DNA of 57,500 nucleotides from Mesostigma viride (taxonomy: Eukaryota > Streptophyta > Mesostigmatophyceae > Mesostigmatales > Mesostigmataceae): the NCBI GenBank assembly GCA_009746045.1, contig RPFO01000134.1, positions 1-57,500 on the forward strand, given 5' to 3'. A model generated the notes under the pieces. That model saw only the letters and a list, made by a program, of their open reading frames with translations. It made no database searches and was not told the DNA's origin. A program made the translations under genes and the position numbers. How positions within the stretch are numbered: the first letter of the stretch is position 1; each line of letters opens with the position of its first letter. Shown here one piece after another: positions 31,714 through 42,807 of this stretch.

Positions 31714-33019
31714 ATGTCCACGCCTAGCCTATGACAAGGTCCAGTGGCCACTTTGCTGCGCGCGCGGCCTGGGGCATGCCATGTGAGGACAAAATGCCTG
31801 GGCTGCGTGGGCTTAATTGGTGCCGGCTAGTCTGTTTGCTGTGTCTACCTGATCTGTGCGGGCCAGGTGCCCGGCTATGCCGAGGTGCATGTGTCTAAGA
31901 ATGTGGGAAGCAAGAGGCAGATCTGAGTACAAGTCCTCACGGCTGATGCGCAAGCTGAATGGAATGGCCAAGCGCCCTGTGCAACATCAGCCAAACATGC
32001 GACGCCTATATGCATGCCATGAAAAAAGTAGAATTCTATTTACAATACAATTGTGCACGACTTTTTTCATTTACAGGAATTGCTGCATGCCATCACATGA
32101 AGTCATGACAGGGTAATCCGCATGGTCGAAGACAGCACGCGCCCCGTTCAGTATACAGTAGAAAACAAGGGGCTGGCCCGCACGCAATGCTGAGCATAAG
32201 GACAATGACAATAGCTTAGCAAGCACACCGGACATCCCCGTCAACGCGTTCCGCGCACCTGACTTCAGCGGGCGTAAGATGGCTACGTCATGTCCTGACA
32301 AGCTAACAATTCCTACCTAGACATGACCTGGGTGGTCAAAGGGAATACTAAAGGAAAGAGTGCAAATCCCTCCCTTGTCCCATCGCTATTCATCAGGTAT
32401 TGCTGTGTCATGGCCCTGCAAGCCCTCCTGACAATGGTGTGCAGCCGCATCAAGGGTAGCACAACCACTCTGGTAGTGCAGTGCGACCACTCTTTGCACA
32501 CTCCACCCCTCATATCAAGTGAGTCGAAATATTGAGTGAGTCGAAAACAACAACTCCTACTTAATTATCAAAGCGAAGAAATGCCCGCCCCATGGTTGAT
32601 GCACCGCCTTGTGCCGGTGTCCATGCGTGCCCTCTGCAGGCTCATGTCCTCGCGCAATAGCAGCCGGTCCATGGATGTGTGGTACACGGACACACGTCCT
32701 GGCTTGGGCGTGTGTTGGATGACATTTCCCCCAACAGTCTTTCCTCTGCAGGGTCCCCCGCGGCCCCGCGCCAACGGCCACGCCAACACTTGGCGAGGGT
32801 TGCCCCCCAGGCCATGTTGCGCAATCTGACCCCTAACAAGCTGACCGCACTATCTCGTGGGTTGCGAACGCGCCCACCCTCTCAGATCATCGCATGCACT
32901 GCCATGGGATGATGTGTCCACCCTCATCCCCCACGTGGCACACGCCCACCGTACTCCCCCAGACCGTACATGCGCCCATCATCCCCCACGCTAGACGTGC
33001 GCGCCCACCTCGGCGCACT
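31714..33019. other. No gene recognised
   Basis: Intergenic sequence. The string TTCCTACCTAGACATGACCT followed by GGGTGGTCA near 32309 resembles one at about 19648 in a LIS1 intron, perhaps a minor dispersed repeat. It contains the 3' flank of the minus-strand gene that follows; no TGTAA was found on the minus strand there. Confidence 0.45.
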
Positions 33020-33730
33020 CTAGACAAATGCGCCCACCTCGGTGCACCGGTCAATGGTTCCGTTCCCCACCTTGAGCCCGTCCTCCCCAAACACGCCCTG
33101 CTCCACCCAGCGCTGGAACAGCGTGAAGAAGCCGTCGTCCACCACGAGCGTGCGCTTCTGGAAACGCCAGCCCTTGGCGGTGCGCAGCACTCGGCTGTCA
33201 GGATACACGCCGTTGGCGACGATGAAGGGAGGGCAACGCGTCTCCGTTACCGTCAGGTAGTGCGTGACGCTCACCAGATCCTTGCTTAACGCCGTCATCT
33301 GCACGTTGCTCGCCTGGTGACGCTTGCCGTAGCCCAGCCCCCGCGGCGTGAAGTGGATCTCCTCCTCGTGACGCATCTCTGCCAGGGTTTCCCAGTTACC
33401 CAGCCCCATGTTGTCAAAGCCACCAAAGTCCTCCTCCTTTTCCACCCAGCAGGCCATGAACGCGTCCACGTCGCTCGAGTCCGCGGCCAGGAAGTACCGG
33501 CCAATCAGATTGTGGATGTCCAGGTAGTCCTGGAAGCTCAGCTGGGCGGGCGCTTTGTTCCCGCCGCCGCCGCCGTGGCCGTCACCGGCGTGGAGCACGC
33601 GGCGGCCGTGGGCGCGCGCCTCAAGGCTCGGGATCTCGCCACCGGCCGCCACGATTGCCAGCGCGAATACGGACGTCCCCAGGAAAAGGATTGCAAGGAA
33701 ACGGATAGGAGTGGCTTTGCCGGAGGCCAT
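33020..33730 (-). CDS. SnoaL-like (NTF2-fold) domain protein with signal peptide or anchor
   Basis: Single-exon gene of 236 residues from ATG 33730; an upstream in-frame ATG at 33856 is less likely, because 33730 puts the hydrophobic segment at the N-terminus (IRFLAILFLGTSVFALAIV, residues about 9-27). After a His/Gly-rich linker, residues about 60-200 form a SnoaL_4-like domain: SFQDYLDIHNLIGRYFLAAD, SSDVDAFMACW, EEIHFTPRG, SVTHYLTVTE and GWRFQKRTLVVDD. The family covers polyketide cyclases, dehydratases and small binding proteins, with a shared cone-shaped pocket; the substrate cannot be told from sequence. The hydrophobic start suggests secretion or anchoring in the endomembrane system. 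The C-terminus is Gly/Val-rich. Codon use is strongly GC-ending, like the other host genes here, and the frame is intact. Confidence 0.8.
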   Translation of the reverse strand: MASGKATPIRFLAILFLGTSVFALAIVAAGGEIPSLEARAHGRRVLHAGDGHGGGGGNKAPAQLSFQDYLDIHNLIGRYFLAADSSDVDAFMACWVEKEEDFGGFDNMGLGNWETLAEMRHEEEIHFTPRGLGYGKRHQASNVQMTALSKDLVSVTHYLTVTETRCPPFIVANGVYPDSRVLRTAKGWRFQKRTLVVDDGFFTLFQRWVEQGVFGEDGLKVGNGTIDRCTEVGAFV

Positions 33731-34948
33731 TTTCTTTACCTTGTGTTCGATCGTGCGATTCTGGCACACGTTGTTTGGGCTCAAGCAAGATAAGCAGTCA
33801 AACGAGCGAGTGAAGCCCACTGCTAAGCGCGCGGGTGCAGAAAAACTTACCCACAAGTTACCTTCTTGTGTAAAATGGATCGCTGTATTGCCGAGGTAAG
33901 GCCGCGCCGGATGTCTAACCTAGTCGTCACGGGCGCGCCCACGTATGTGGCACTCCGTGACCACCACGGGCCAAACTCAGGAAGCCTAACCTGCGCAAAC
34001 AAGAAACAATCTTTTATTCCATGGGCACGACCCCTGCCCAGAACCAAACGACAACCTAATCTGAACGACCGTTTGTCGACGCCCGGGAAAAGCCAGCCAT
34101 GCACAAAATGCAAGGTCTACTGGTATGGACCGGCCATATAATGACCGGTAGAAACAGGGGAAAGAGCTGTCATTGGTCTGCCGTGACAACATCTTAAATA
34201 TTTCCAGGAAACCCACCTACCCATGAGACCATGTCGACCGAACCTCCTGTGGTTTCCTGTAAAATCACAGCGGGCGGCATCCAACGCGGTGGTGAACTCG
34301 CTCGCAATCGGGTTTTGTTAGGACGTCGCCAAAAAAAAATTAACAATTCGGACGGTGTACAGTACACGTATATTGTAGCATATGTGCGACGCGGCGCGGC
34401 GTGTGTGCGGGCGTTGACGCACGGCAGATGAAAAGGCGACAGGCAAGCCAGGCTCTGCAAGCATAATGCCAGCAAATTATTTCTAAAATTCCGCCTGCAG
34501 TAAGTACATCCTGAGACAGCAACTTGGCGAGGTCCGCCATTGCGAGAATCGCGTCCTGATTGAAGCTGAGGTTCTATTTTTTTCCAACTGCCGACCTCTT
34601 GCAGAACAACGGAGGCGAGCTTGATCATAAACCCTCTTATGACTTTTAATAGGAGGATGACTGTCACCACAGGTCTTGGTGCGGAGTTAGCATACACACA
34701 GTGAGGGGAAAGGGGTGTGTTCGTTGGCAAAGCTGGGTGTGTTTATTGGCAAAGCAATCGAATTGCTCCTTGCCAGTTGCCAAGTCTGCGACAACATGTA
34801 GCCCTGATGATGGCGCCGCAATCCTTTTCATCGTGAGAACTCTACGGAGGCAAGAAAAAAATCAAAACATCGACAGAAACCTGCGCGCTGCGATCCGCTT
34901 TCCGCCAGATCCGGTCCGCCACTAATCATCCGCACGCGGCACCCATAA
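33731..34948. other. Divergent intergenic region, about 1.2 kb
   Basis: Lies between the minus-strand SnoaL-like gene and the plus-strand Coa1-like gene, so it should hold both promoters. No clear TATA box or repeated motif was found. A GTGTGTT(C/T)(G/A)TTGGCAAAGC unit is duplicated at about 34714-34756. Confidence 0.45.
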
Positions 34949-35341
34949 ATGGCGTCCCTGGTGCGTCGTAGCAGCTTGGCTGTTGCCAATAGGCTGAACA
35001 CCGTGGTTGGCATCGGCAGGACGTCCGACGGTCAGGCCTTGGGTGTGGGAACCGTTGCCACTAGAGCACTCGCGGCGCGGCGCCTCTTCCCTATGGCTGC
35101 GGCGGCATGCCCCTCCCTCCTCCCAGTCTGTAGCTGCCCACCTGTCAACTCGAGATTGTTGTATTCCCGCTCCACAGGCTTGGGCAGTCCCCCGAGCCCC
35201 CTGGTCCATCCCAGGCCTCCAGCCCATCCTCCCTGCGGCAAGTTGTTACTCCCGGCCGCTGCCGCGCCGCTGGGCGTGCGAGCGTACAGCAACAAGGGGG
35301 TGTCCAAATGGAAAGCTGCCGGCGCTGTTACCTTTGGACTG
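34949..35341 (+). CDS. Coa1/Tim21-like gene, exon 1
   Basis: 131 codons from ATG 34949 to CTG before GTGCGT. Carries the transit-peptide-like start and most of the sequence up to the membrane span. Confidence 0.6.
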
Positions 35342-37849
35342 GTGCGTTGTCCCCCCTGGCCCTGCCCCCTGGAGATATCCCTGTCCCTTTCTTTTCCGAC
35401 GGAAGCGCGCCCACATGGATTTGCTGCCTGTGCCTGCTGGTGTCTGTGCCTGGTTACTTGTGCCTGGTTGCCTGGGCATGGAATGGGAATGGGCATGGGC
35501 ATGAGCATGAGCGTGGCCGTGGCCGTGGGCGTGGGCATGGGCATGTGTCGGAGGGAGGGGGTCACGGACGGGGGATATGGGGTGGATGGGAGGTGGGGTG
35601 GTGATGGTAGAGCCAACACGACGGTAGAAATGGTCGCAGTGCGTGGGCAGGACAGGGTGGGCTGCAACATGTGCGGGTGGGCGGGGGCTCGTAGTTTGTG
35701 AAGCACACAGGGCAGGGCGGTGTCTCAGCGGTCGATGGGGATCCCTGGTCCCTGGTGGGTGAAGCAAGGGGAGGTAATGAGCTAGGGGAGGTAATAACAA
35801 GGTCTTATGCGGTGGCCTTTTGTTGTCGACGGTGGCGGGCGTAGTGGGGCGCGTTGTGGGCCTGCGAGGTATAACGGGCGTCACAGTTGCCGGGTGTACA
35901 AGCAGGAATTGTGTTTGCCCTTACTGCCCCGAGGAGATGTGCTTGGGAGTAGAAACTATGCAGTAGGTCGCCCCCCGCTGCTTTTACACCGGGACGGCAC
36001 AGCGGCTCCCTATGGCTGAGCGTTTTAAACTCTTGGGCAGTTGGCTTCCTAGCACCAAGGATGACATCGACCCACGCATAGGTCTTGTGTGGACGGCTTT
36101 GCGTACATTAGACAGAGTGTGGCACGCCAAGGACCTGGGTGCTGGCCGGAAACGGGATCTTTTCAAGGTTCTTGTTCTTACTAATCTGACCTATGGGGCG
36201 GAAGCGTGGACACTCACTGAACATCTGGAGTCCAGATTGAATGGAACGGCTACTAGTATATCTTGGGGGTGAAGTACGGCAAACACCGCCACTTGGCGGC
36301 GTTGTATGATGGAATGCCCCGTGTTTCTGATATTATTAGGCAGCGTAGACTACAGTTTGCTGGCCATCTAGCCCGTACCAGTCAGGTTGATACAGATGAG
36401 GGCCCTGCCGGTTCCTTGCGGACTGGCCAGCCCGGCACATATCTTCTTACATGGTCAGGCCCTGCCAGGGTTAGGCGACGCGGTGGGGGTGGCCCCGGTG
36501 GCCAACATTGGGCATACCGCGATATGATTTTGCTGACATGCAGAGCAAAGACACTGTTGGCGTCATCCGCTCAACCCCTCTTACTCAGATATGGTCGGAT
36601 ATGCAGGATAAGCAGCGTTGGGCGGACATTGTCAAAGACTACGACCCCCCAACGGTGGGTCCTAGGAAGCATTAAAAGCATGGTAGGCATAGTTTGCGTG
36701 CAAGATTAGCTGGAGGCCTCACTTGAGGCCCATATTTTAGACTAGCTGTGGACATGCATGTACATATCGACATCTTGGGGAGACGTCCACTATATCTTAA
36801 ACTGGGGAATTCAGTGCTCCGTGGTACCCCAACGGGGACGCGAGACTAATTAATTAATTAACGTAGTAGTACTTACTATGGAGTAGTAAACCGCCAAAAG
36901 GAGCCCCATGGGAGAGTGCTCCATCCTTGTCTCACCTGGCTAAATCCCCCCCCCCACACCTCTCGCTGCCCCGGCTGGTCCTCCTCCCCCCACTCTGTTG
37001 CCCCCGCTGCTTGCACCCGCGTTGTTGCATTGCCTGCTTGCACCCGTTTGTTGGCATTGTTGCGTTGATTGCTTGTACCCGCGGCGGTGCCAGGCCCTGC
37101 TAGCCCTCTCTGTCCCCGTCCTCTCTGGCCTAATCCTTGCGTCCGTGGCCGTGGCGGTCGCTGCTGCCACTGCCACCGCCGCGGTGCGCCTCACCCGCAT
37201 CCTGTTCCCGCCCGCGCGCCGGCCGACATCATCATCATCATCGACAACATCATCATCATGGCCGTGGTCCAGGGATGCGAACACCGGCGATGTCACCAGG
37301 GGGTTAACCGGGGCCTGGCCAGGGCTGGGAGACGGCACGACGGCCCGCCTGTACGACACCGCGCGCACGGCCGTGCTGACCAGCCCGCTCGTGGGTCGAC
37401 TGCTCGGCGGCACCCTGGAGGCCTCCCTGCCCCAATCCTCGTCGACCACTGCCTCGTTTGTGGGGTTTGGCGCATTTGTGTTCCCCTTTGGCAGTGGCCG
37501 GGCCGCGACCAAGGAGGCCGTGGCGCTCGAGTTTGTGGTTTCGGGTGCTGACGGCAGCGCGATGGTGGTCGCCGAGGGGGAAGCGGAGGGGGATGCCTTC
37601 CGGCTCACGCGGCTGGTGGTTGCACCCCGAGGGTGGGGCCGCGCGCCCATCGATCTGCTGCAGGAGGAGCCAGAGATATTGAGCATGCGACACGTGGCAT
37701 CGTCTGCTGCAGCTGCAGAGGATGGCGGCCACAGGCAGGAAGCGGCGGCGGCGCCGCCGCTACGCCCAGGCGTGCGGCGGGCCACCCCCATGAGCCGGCA
37801 CAGGAGGGAGCCGCCGCCGGTGGAGGCCGAGTATCGCGAGTTGAAATAG
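34949..37849 (+). CDS. Mitochondrial protein resembling Coa1/Tim21, two exons
   Basis: Exons 34949-35341 and 37094-37849 join in phase 0 (donor GTGCGT, acceptor TGCCAG) into 382 residues. The N-terminus (MASLVRRSSLAVANRLNTVV) is Arg/Ser/Ala-rich without acids, like a mitochondrial transit peptide. VRAYSNKGVSKWKAAG precedes a membrane span formed across the intron (LSVPVLSGLILASVAVAVAA). Then come Ser/Asn-rich sequence and a C-terminal domain: LYDTARTAVLTSPLVGRLLG, AFVFPFGSGRAATKEAVALE, EFVVSG and LTRLVVAP. Coa1 and Tim21 families share this layout of one inner-membrane span and an intermembrane-space domain in which a helix ends in 'LG' and beta strands follow; they act in cytochrome oxidase assembly and protein import. 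The match is by layout and short motifs only. The intron carries a LINE fragment. Confidence 0.5.
36012..36720 (+). pseudogene. LINE 3' fragment (reverse transcriptase C-terminus) in an intron
   Basis: Reads FKLLGSWLPSTKDDIDPRIG, LTNLTYGAEAWTLTEHLESR and, after a short frame break, RQRRLQFAGHLART. These are standard C-terminal landmarks of LINE reverse transcriptases. The 5' part is missing, as in a 5'-truncated insertion. A candidate 3' end with GGTACCCCAACGGGGACGCG and (TTAA)n is at about 36823-36862. It lies in sense orientation inside the intron of the Coa1/Tim21-like gene. Confidence 0.82.
37094..37849 (+). CDS. Coa1/Tim21-like gene, exon 2
   Basis: 251 codons and a stop. Starts ALLALSVPVLSGLIL after a C-rich tract and TGCCAG. 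An (ATC)n run at about 37228-37259 encodes a Ser-rich stretch. An alternative upstream ATG at 36998 lies in the C-rich tract and is not favoured. Confidence 0.6.
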   Translation, partial: ALLALSVPVLSGLILASVAVAVAAATATAAVRLTRILFPPARRPTSSSSSTTSSSWPWSRDANTGDVTRGLTGAWPGLGDGTTARLYDTARTAVLTSPLVGRLLGGTLEASLPQSSSTTASFVGFGAFVFPFGSGRAATKEAVALEFVVSGADGSAMVVAEGEAEGDAFRLTRLVVAPRGWGRAPIDLLQEEPEILSMRHVASSAAAAEDGGHRQEAAAAPPLRPGVRRATPMSRHRREPPPVEAEYRELK

Positions 37850-39149
37850 GGGCCCAATACTCTCGCGAGTTGAGATAGGCATCTACCTTTCACAGGTTAG
37901 AAACCTCCACTTTTGTTGCAGAGGGTAGACCCTCACCTTTTGCAGAGGATAGAACCCCCACGTGTTGCAGAGGATAGGGCCCCCCTGTTACGGGTAATAA
38001 ACCCGCGTGCACCTATGGCCGGTGCGGTGTGCTGGAGGAGACAGTTGCTGCATAGGGGCGCGGTTTTGACTTAGACAGCAATGTGCAATATGTACATTTG
38101 CGCTGGTTGTCTCTCTGATAATGGTTTGCCTACACGTAGCGGCGCCGTTTGGTTGTTGGCACGCACACCGTGTGATGCCAGCACATAGCCACATACGCTG
38201 CAGCCCATGTAGATACCAGCGTGCGTATGTGCGTAGCAGGGGCCCGGGGGCTGTACAGAAACCTGTTGCTTTTTTTAGTAGCAGGCTGTCTCATTGATTA
38301 TTGACAACAGGTGCGGTTCAGGCAGCCTGCTTAGTCCATTGCGGTGCCCAGGAGGCGACACATGTTAGCACCGGGCAACGGAGCACGTGATGCCGGGCCA
38401 CCCATGTGCGGGCCAGCGGCGGGGATTGTTGAAGGTTGGAGTTGATTCATTAATTAAATATCACGTGGACTGCATCACGTGGGTACCAATTAAAGGAACC
38501 TTCAACCCCTATACACAATGAGAAGAAGGGAGGGACCCTAGCTTCTCTCACTCAGCCCTAAGTGGGCAGGCCACAGAGCGCTCTCTCCGTACCACGGGTG
38601 GGGCGCAACTGTGCATGGATACAATGAAGCTTCGGCATAGCAGAAGCGTGGCGAATGCAGTCAGGCTGCCCCATGACCTCCAGATATTGCCCACAATAGG
38701 CTTGGAACGCATTTAGAGGCACACCGGATTGGGGGAATATGAAGGCTTCTCCGGCGGAGCCTGCATGAGGGTTTTTAGGGGCATACGGGCAGGGTTCAAC
38801 CACAGCCCCCAAGGTTGAGTTGATGCTGTTTTGAGCCTCGATCTCAAGAGGATGCACAACTAGAGCCGTGGCTTCCACTAGGCCCAGACCTGGCAAGGAG
38901 TGCACGAGCGACCAGCAAGGCCCAGCATCATTTATATCAAGCATCATTTATATGTAACATTCTCATACTGCTACTAACTGTTTTCCAGTATTTTGTGCGT
39001 CTGAAACCGGCTGCGACATGGATGTCTGTGTGACTGTAGACAGTATTCATGAATCTTCTGATCGACTATCGCCGGCTTGCCGGTCGCTATCGTATCCGTG
39101 TTGACCTCCGGCCTGGCCCTTACGCACACCGCCTCAAGCCTTATTAATT
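37850..39149. other. 3' flank and intergenic sequence
   Basis: The first 150 bases after the stop hold four diverged units of about 32 bp with the core TTGCAGAGG(A/G)TAGA(C/A)CC, probably 3' UTR. Beyond that nothing was recognised. Confidence 0.5.
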
Positions 39150-39440
39150 GGACGGATTAATTAATTATTAGGAACATAACTCCGTTGGGAGTATCTGTAG
39201 CACATAGCCCTTGAGAAGGGGCATATGGCCTATAATACATTCTAGGCTACTTCCTGCAAGGGTGGGAATGTAAACAACAATTGCTCTAGGTGCACTAGGG
39301 CACCTGCACCTGACCCAGAGTCTCGGGCAACTCCCAGCTAAGGGGAGCCCGTCATAGGTGGGGAAGATCATTATAGCTATACAAAAGCTAGAGTGTGGCA
39401 TCTCAGCAGAGAGCAGCTCTCTGCATGGGCACAGAGGGTT
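39150..39440 (-). repeat. Retroposon-like repeat, minus copy
   Basis: Reverse complement shares many short blocks in order with 44280-44600: GTGCAGGTGC, AGAGCA, TGCAGG..GTAGCC, GTATTA, GGGCTATGTG and CTCCCAACGGAG, followed by a TTAAT tail. The tetranucleotide tail suggests a retroposed element. Confidence 0.6.
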
Positions 39441-39491
39441 AACTACATAAAGCTAGGCATCATCTGGTGTGTGGCACATCATAGGCACACA

Positions 39492-40211
39492 TGTTGTAAC
39501 AAGCGAAAATGACTTTGTTGTTACATCCTTTGTTTTGTGAATGTTTGGCCTTTATTCGAGGACTTTTGGATCAGTATTGAGAAAGTTTTGAGATTTCTAA
39601 GACGGTGGTACTTGGAGCTTGTACTTTATCAACCGACTGGTAGAAGCCCTCATTGGTCGTGGCCTGATCCACGTGGGGTTGTAGTTTGTTGGTCGGTGCT
39701 ACCGAGTCTTAAATGCTCCTTTAGGACTTTAGTGCTTACTACAGATTCAGGTTCTCATGCCGCATAGATTCTGCCAGGCTGTATGTGGTGTTGTTCTGTT
39801 TTGTGTGACTAGGATGGATACGAAGATCTTGTTTAGAATTCCATGATCCTGATTGGTTCTCTTCAGGCTAAGGTTGAAGCATGCTCGACAAGCACGTCGA
39901 TATCAAGGACGTGGGGTCGCCATTGTTGCTACTTTGGTTTTGATCCATCATGGTATAATAAAGCTTGCCTTTAGTGTCCATTCATAAGAGCCCCTTGGCT
40001 ATAGACTACCTTCAGTTCCACAGAGGTCGTCTATACACAAGCTTGTCGTTGTGTCTACAAGGGGTGTGGTTCCCTAAATCACGTGCTGTGGAATCTCCAT
40101 CTCAACGTTGTTCGGGTACTTGAAGATCTGTAACTCAAGAAAGCAACCCAGGTAAAAGATCTTTCATATTTGGACTATGGATGATGCAGATGATCATTTT
40201 TAGTCGTTACA
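39492..40211 (+). mobile_element. Candidate 5' LTR of an LTR retrotransposon
   Basis: A 720-bp segment that begins TGTTGTAAC and ends GTCGTTACA (TG...CA with roughly inverted ends), directly before a primer binding site. No second LTR lies in the window, so the left boundary rests on the TG start only. Confidence 0.55.
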
Positions 40212-40212
40212 T

Positions 40213-40224
40213 TGGTATCGGAGG
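40213..40224 (+). promoter_or_regulatory. Primer binding site, initiator-Met-tRNA type
   Basis: TGGTATCGGAGG begins one base after the LTR's terminal CA. Plant LTR elements primed by initiator Met tRNA carry TGGTATCAGAGC here; ten of twelve bases agree. Confidence 0.6.
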
Positions 40225-40441
40225 ATCTCTACTTCGGTGTTTCTCTTGAGTTGTAACCTTCCGGGTAGTACAATGTTGAAAAGATGTCTGTCATCCGAGA
40301 AGATTCATCATGGAGTTGCGGAACTTGTACGGTGATACAGAGAGAGACACATCCTTATTTGACTGTCTTGCTCTTTAAAACTGGAAGTCAGCCGTAACCG
40401 TTGTCTCTACTAGGCAGACGATCGCGACTTCAGGTGGTAGT

Positions 40442-41705
40442 ATGAGTAGTTCAAAGAGACAATCACCTTTACCCCCTACTAATCAAGGTGCAAGCGATCC
40501 GTCATCATCTCTTGAACCCCTTACTAGGGAAGGTGCTGAGACAACTACCCATACTCCACGGCGTCAACTTGATTTTAATCGTACTTCTATGTCTGAAGTG
40601 AGGCGGGCCTCGTTGTCTGTTGGGCCCAAGTTTTCCGTCATTGCATCTGGTCTCCAACCAGGCGAGCCATTGCTAACCGGCGTGGGTCGAGGAGGGTCAC
40701 TGTCGCCCAGGATCACAAGCGCGCGAACGAGTCCTGTGCCGAGTGCATCATCATCATTTCTCTTTCCAGTTAATACCACGCCAGGACGAGACGGGACCAG
40801 ACTATAGCAGCGGATCGCCTCTCAGCAGCCAAAATCAGGTTACAACAAGATGAACAACACGCAGCACTGTATAGAAAGATGGTGGAGGAGGTGGAACAGG
40901 ATGTGGGAAGACTTCGTCAGAGAATTGAGGAGGAGGAGGCGGCCATATGCGTGACATGGTTGCTGGAGTGGGGAGAGAGGCTCCTCAGTTGGGTGACAGA
41001 GGGGTTTTACCTTATCGTACCGCAGTTATTACGAGGAATGAGACGCAGGATAGCGATAGGCAGGATCCAGCGCAGACGACCTCGGTCACCTTCACCACGC
41101 CCGCCAGCGACGTCCCAGTGACCGTCACTATACCACCGCATCAAGGTTCCGCCCCACCATTTCCAAAAATCGAATCCATAGATAAGCTGTCGCTCACTAA
41201 TCTAACCCATCGCAGCTTCGATCATTTCTCTACTCGATTTCAGGACGTGTTCGCTATCCACTTTGCCAACTATGGCAAGAGAGCGGAAGAACGACTTTCC
41301 CTGGACATCCAGAAGAAGATGGTTCGTCAGCGAATGAGCGACAGTGCAGCCGACAGGTTTGATGAGTTTTTACGATCCACAGCAGGTAATACTTGCAAGG
41401 ATTTACCATCTCACATGCTTTCATTTCGACGTTTTCTTCTTCCCCAGGACCAGCTCCGTCTGGACCGGGACGCGTTGGCCAACTGTACCCAGGCAGGCCT
41501 GACGCTATATGCGTTAGCCAACTGTACCCAGGCAGGCCTGACGCTACCACAATACGTGGAGACGTTTACCAACCTGCTGAGGGCCAAAATCCCCCAGTGT
41601 TCTGATTCTGAAGCTCTTCACCGGTTTCTTCATGGGCTCTCCCCTCAAGTCAGGGTGGATATTGACAAGCATTTCTCCCCTTTCCGGGTCGTCGACCAGC
41701 AGACG
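40442..41705 (+). pseudogene. gag-like remnant of an LTR retrotransposon
   Basis: Needs frame changes near 40800 and 40940. The first part is Ser/Thr/Pro-rich (MSSSKRQSPLPPTNQG). A coiled coil follows (AALYRKMVEEVEQDVGRLRQ), then a capsid-like section with IDKLSLTNLTHRSFDHF, LPQYVETFTNLLRAKIP and HRFLHGLSPQVRVDI, typical of Ty3/gypsy gag. A 36-bp segment encoding ALANCTQAGLTL is duplicated in tandem at about 41475-41546. The element stops near 41705, before any protease, reverse transcriptase or integrase. Confidence 0.75.
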
Positions 41706-41920
41706 GCCGTTGACCCCTTGCTAGTGTGCCAGGGTCAACGGTGCGTCGATCGGTGCTCCTGGACCCCGAGGACAGCGATCTTGTTGTCGGCGCACAAGGC
41801 GATCAGCTCGTCTACGCGGTGGCGTGCTGGGGTGCCGCCGCTCGTAGAAGGATCCGTGCAGGGAGGGTGCGCACATTAAAGCTTGCAATACCAAGAATGG
41901 GCCGTCGCCCTATTGATTAG

Positions 41921-42010
41921 CGGGGGGGTGGGGGTGGGGGTGGGGGTGGAGAACGGGTAGTGCTGGAGGTGGGGGTGGGGGTGGGGGGGGTGGCGGGAGG
42001 GGGAGGGTGG
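41921..42010 (+). repeat. (GGGGGT)n run between LINE ORFs
   Basis: G-rich GGGGGT repeats, interrupted once; C-rich on the coding (minus) strand of the LINE, between its ORF1 remnant and the endonuclease start. Confidence 0.85.
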
Positions 42011-42807
42011 CGATTGGGGTTAATGCTTGTCAACACATGGAGTCTTTCTTTCAGGGCGGATATGCGTCGTCTCCGTCCTGGCTGGGGTCGCCGGCGTGTC
42101 GACTGGGCCTCATCCCGCTCAAGGCGGGCCAGGAGGCGTTTGAGGCTGGTAAATTGGCGGTAAGGTTGACCGTGGCGTGCCTGGCGACCTTGCATCCTCA
42201 TCATGCTCGCATGCCAGGTGCGACATGAGGGTGGAAAGGGGCTTGTTTATTAAAGGCTATGCCCAAAGCCTATTGTACCGCGAGGCCGCGAGGGTGTGCC
42301 CTTACCGGGCGCCCTCCACTGATACCCGGGACGTGCGTGGACGATGAGGACGCAGCTGGGGCGTGCTTGGGACGGCCCGGCTTGTGCCGCTTGTTAGGAG
42401 CCTGCACATCCGTGCGCTGACCGTTGATGAAGAGCACGGGGGTGTCGTTGACGAGGCGGACGTAGACCGTTCTTGCCATCGTGCCTGGCCTGGACGGCTG
42501 AGTCGCTGCCCAGCAAACCGTTCTTGATTACTAGCTGGGCCGGGGAGAGTAGGTCGTCGAGGCTCGGCGCGTTTCTCCCGCTCAGGAGCTTGCGGGCCTA
42601 GAGTACTTTCACCTTGCTGGCCATATTCGCGAAGGTCACCCGGATGGGGCCAGGCTGGCCCGCCATCCAGGCTGCCGACTCAATGCGGATGCGTTCATTG
42701 CCCAAACGCAGCCGGCCCACAATGAGGCTGTGGTGCAGGCGTTGTGCTAGCATCAGCTCCGTTTCCGGCTGCTGCGCGACCTCGAAATACCGGACCACTA
42801 ACTGCGT

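Noticed and set aside
34194-34730. Minus-strand gene starting MADLAKLLSQDV near 34540
   Set aside because: A plausible start only; no following exon or family was recognised and the longer frame is low quality.
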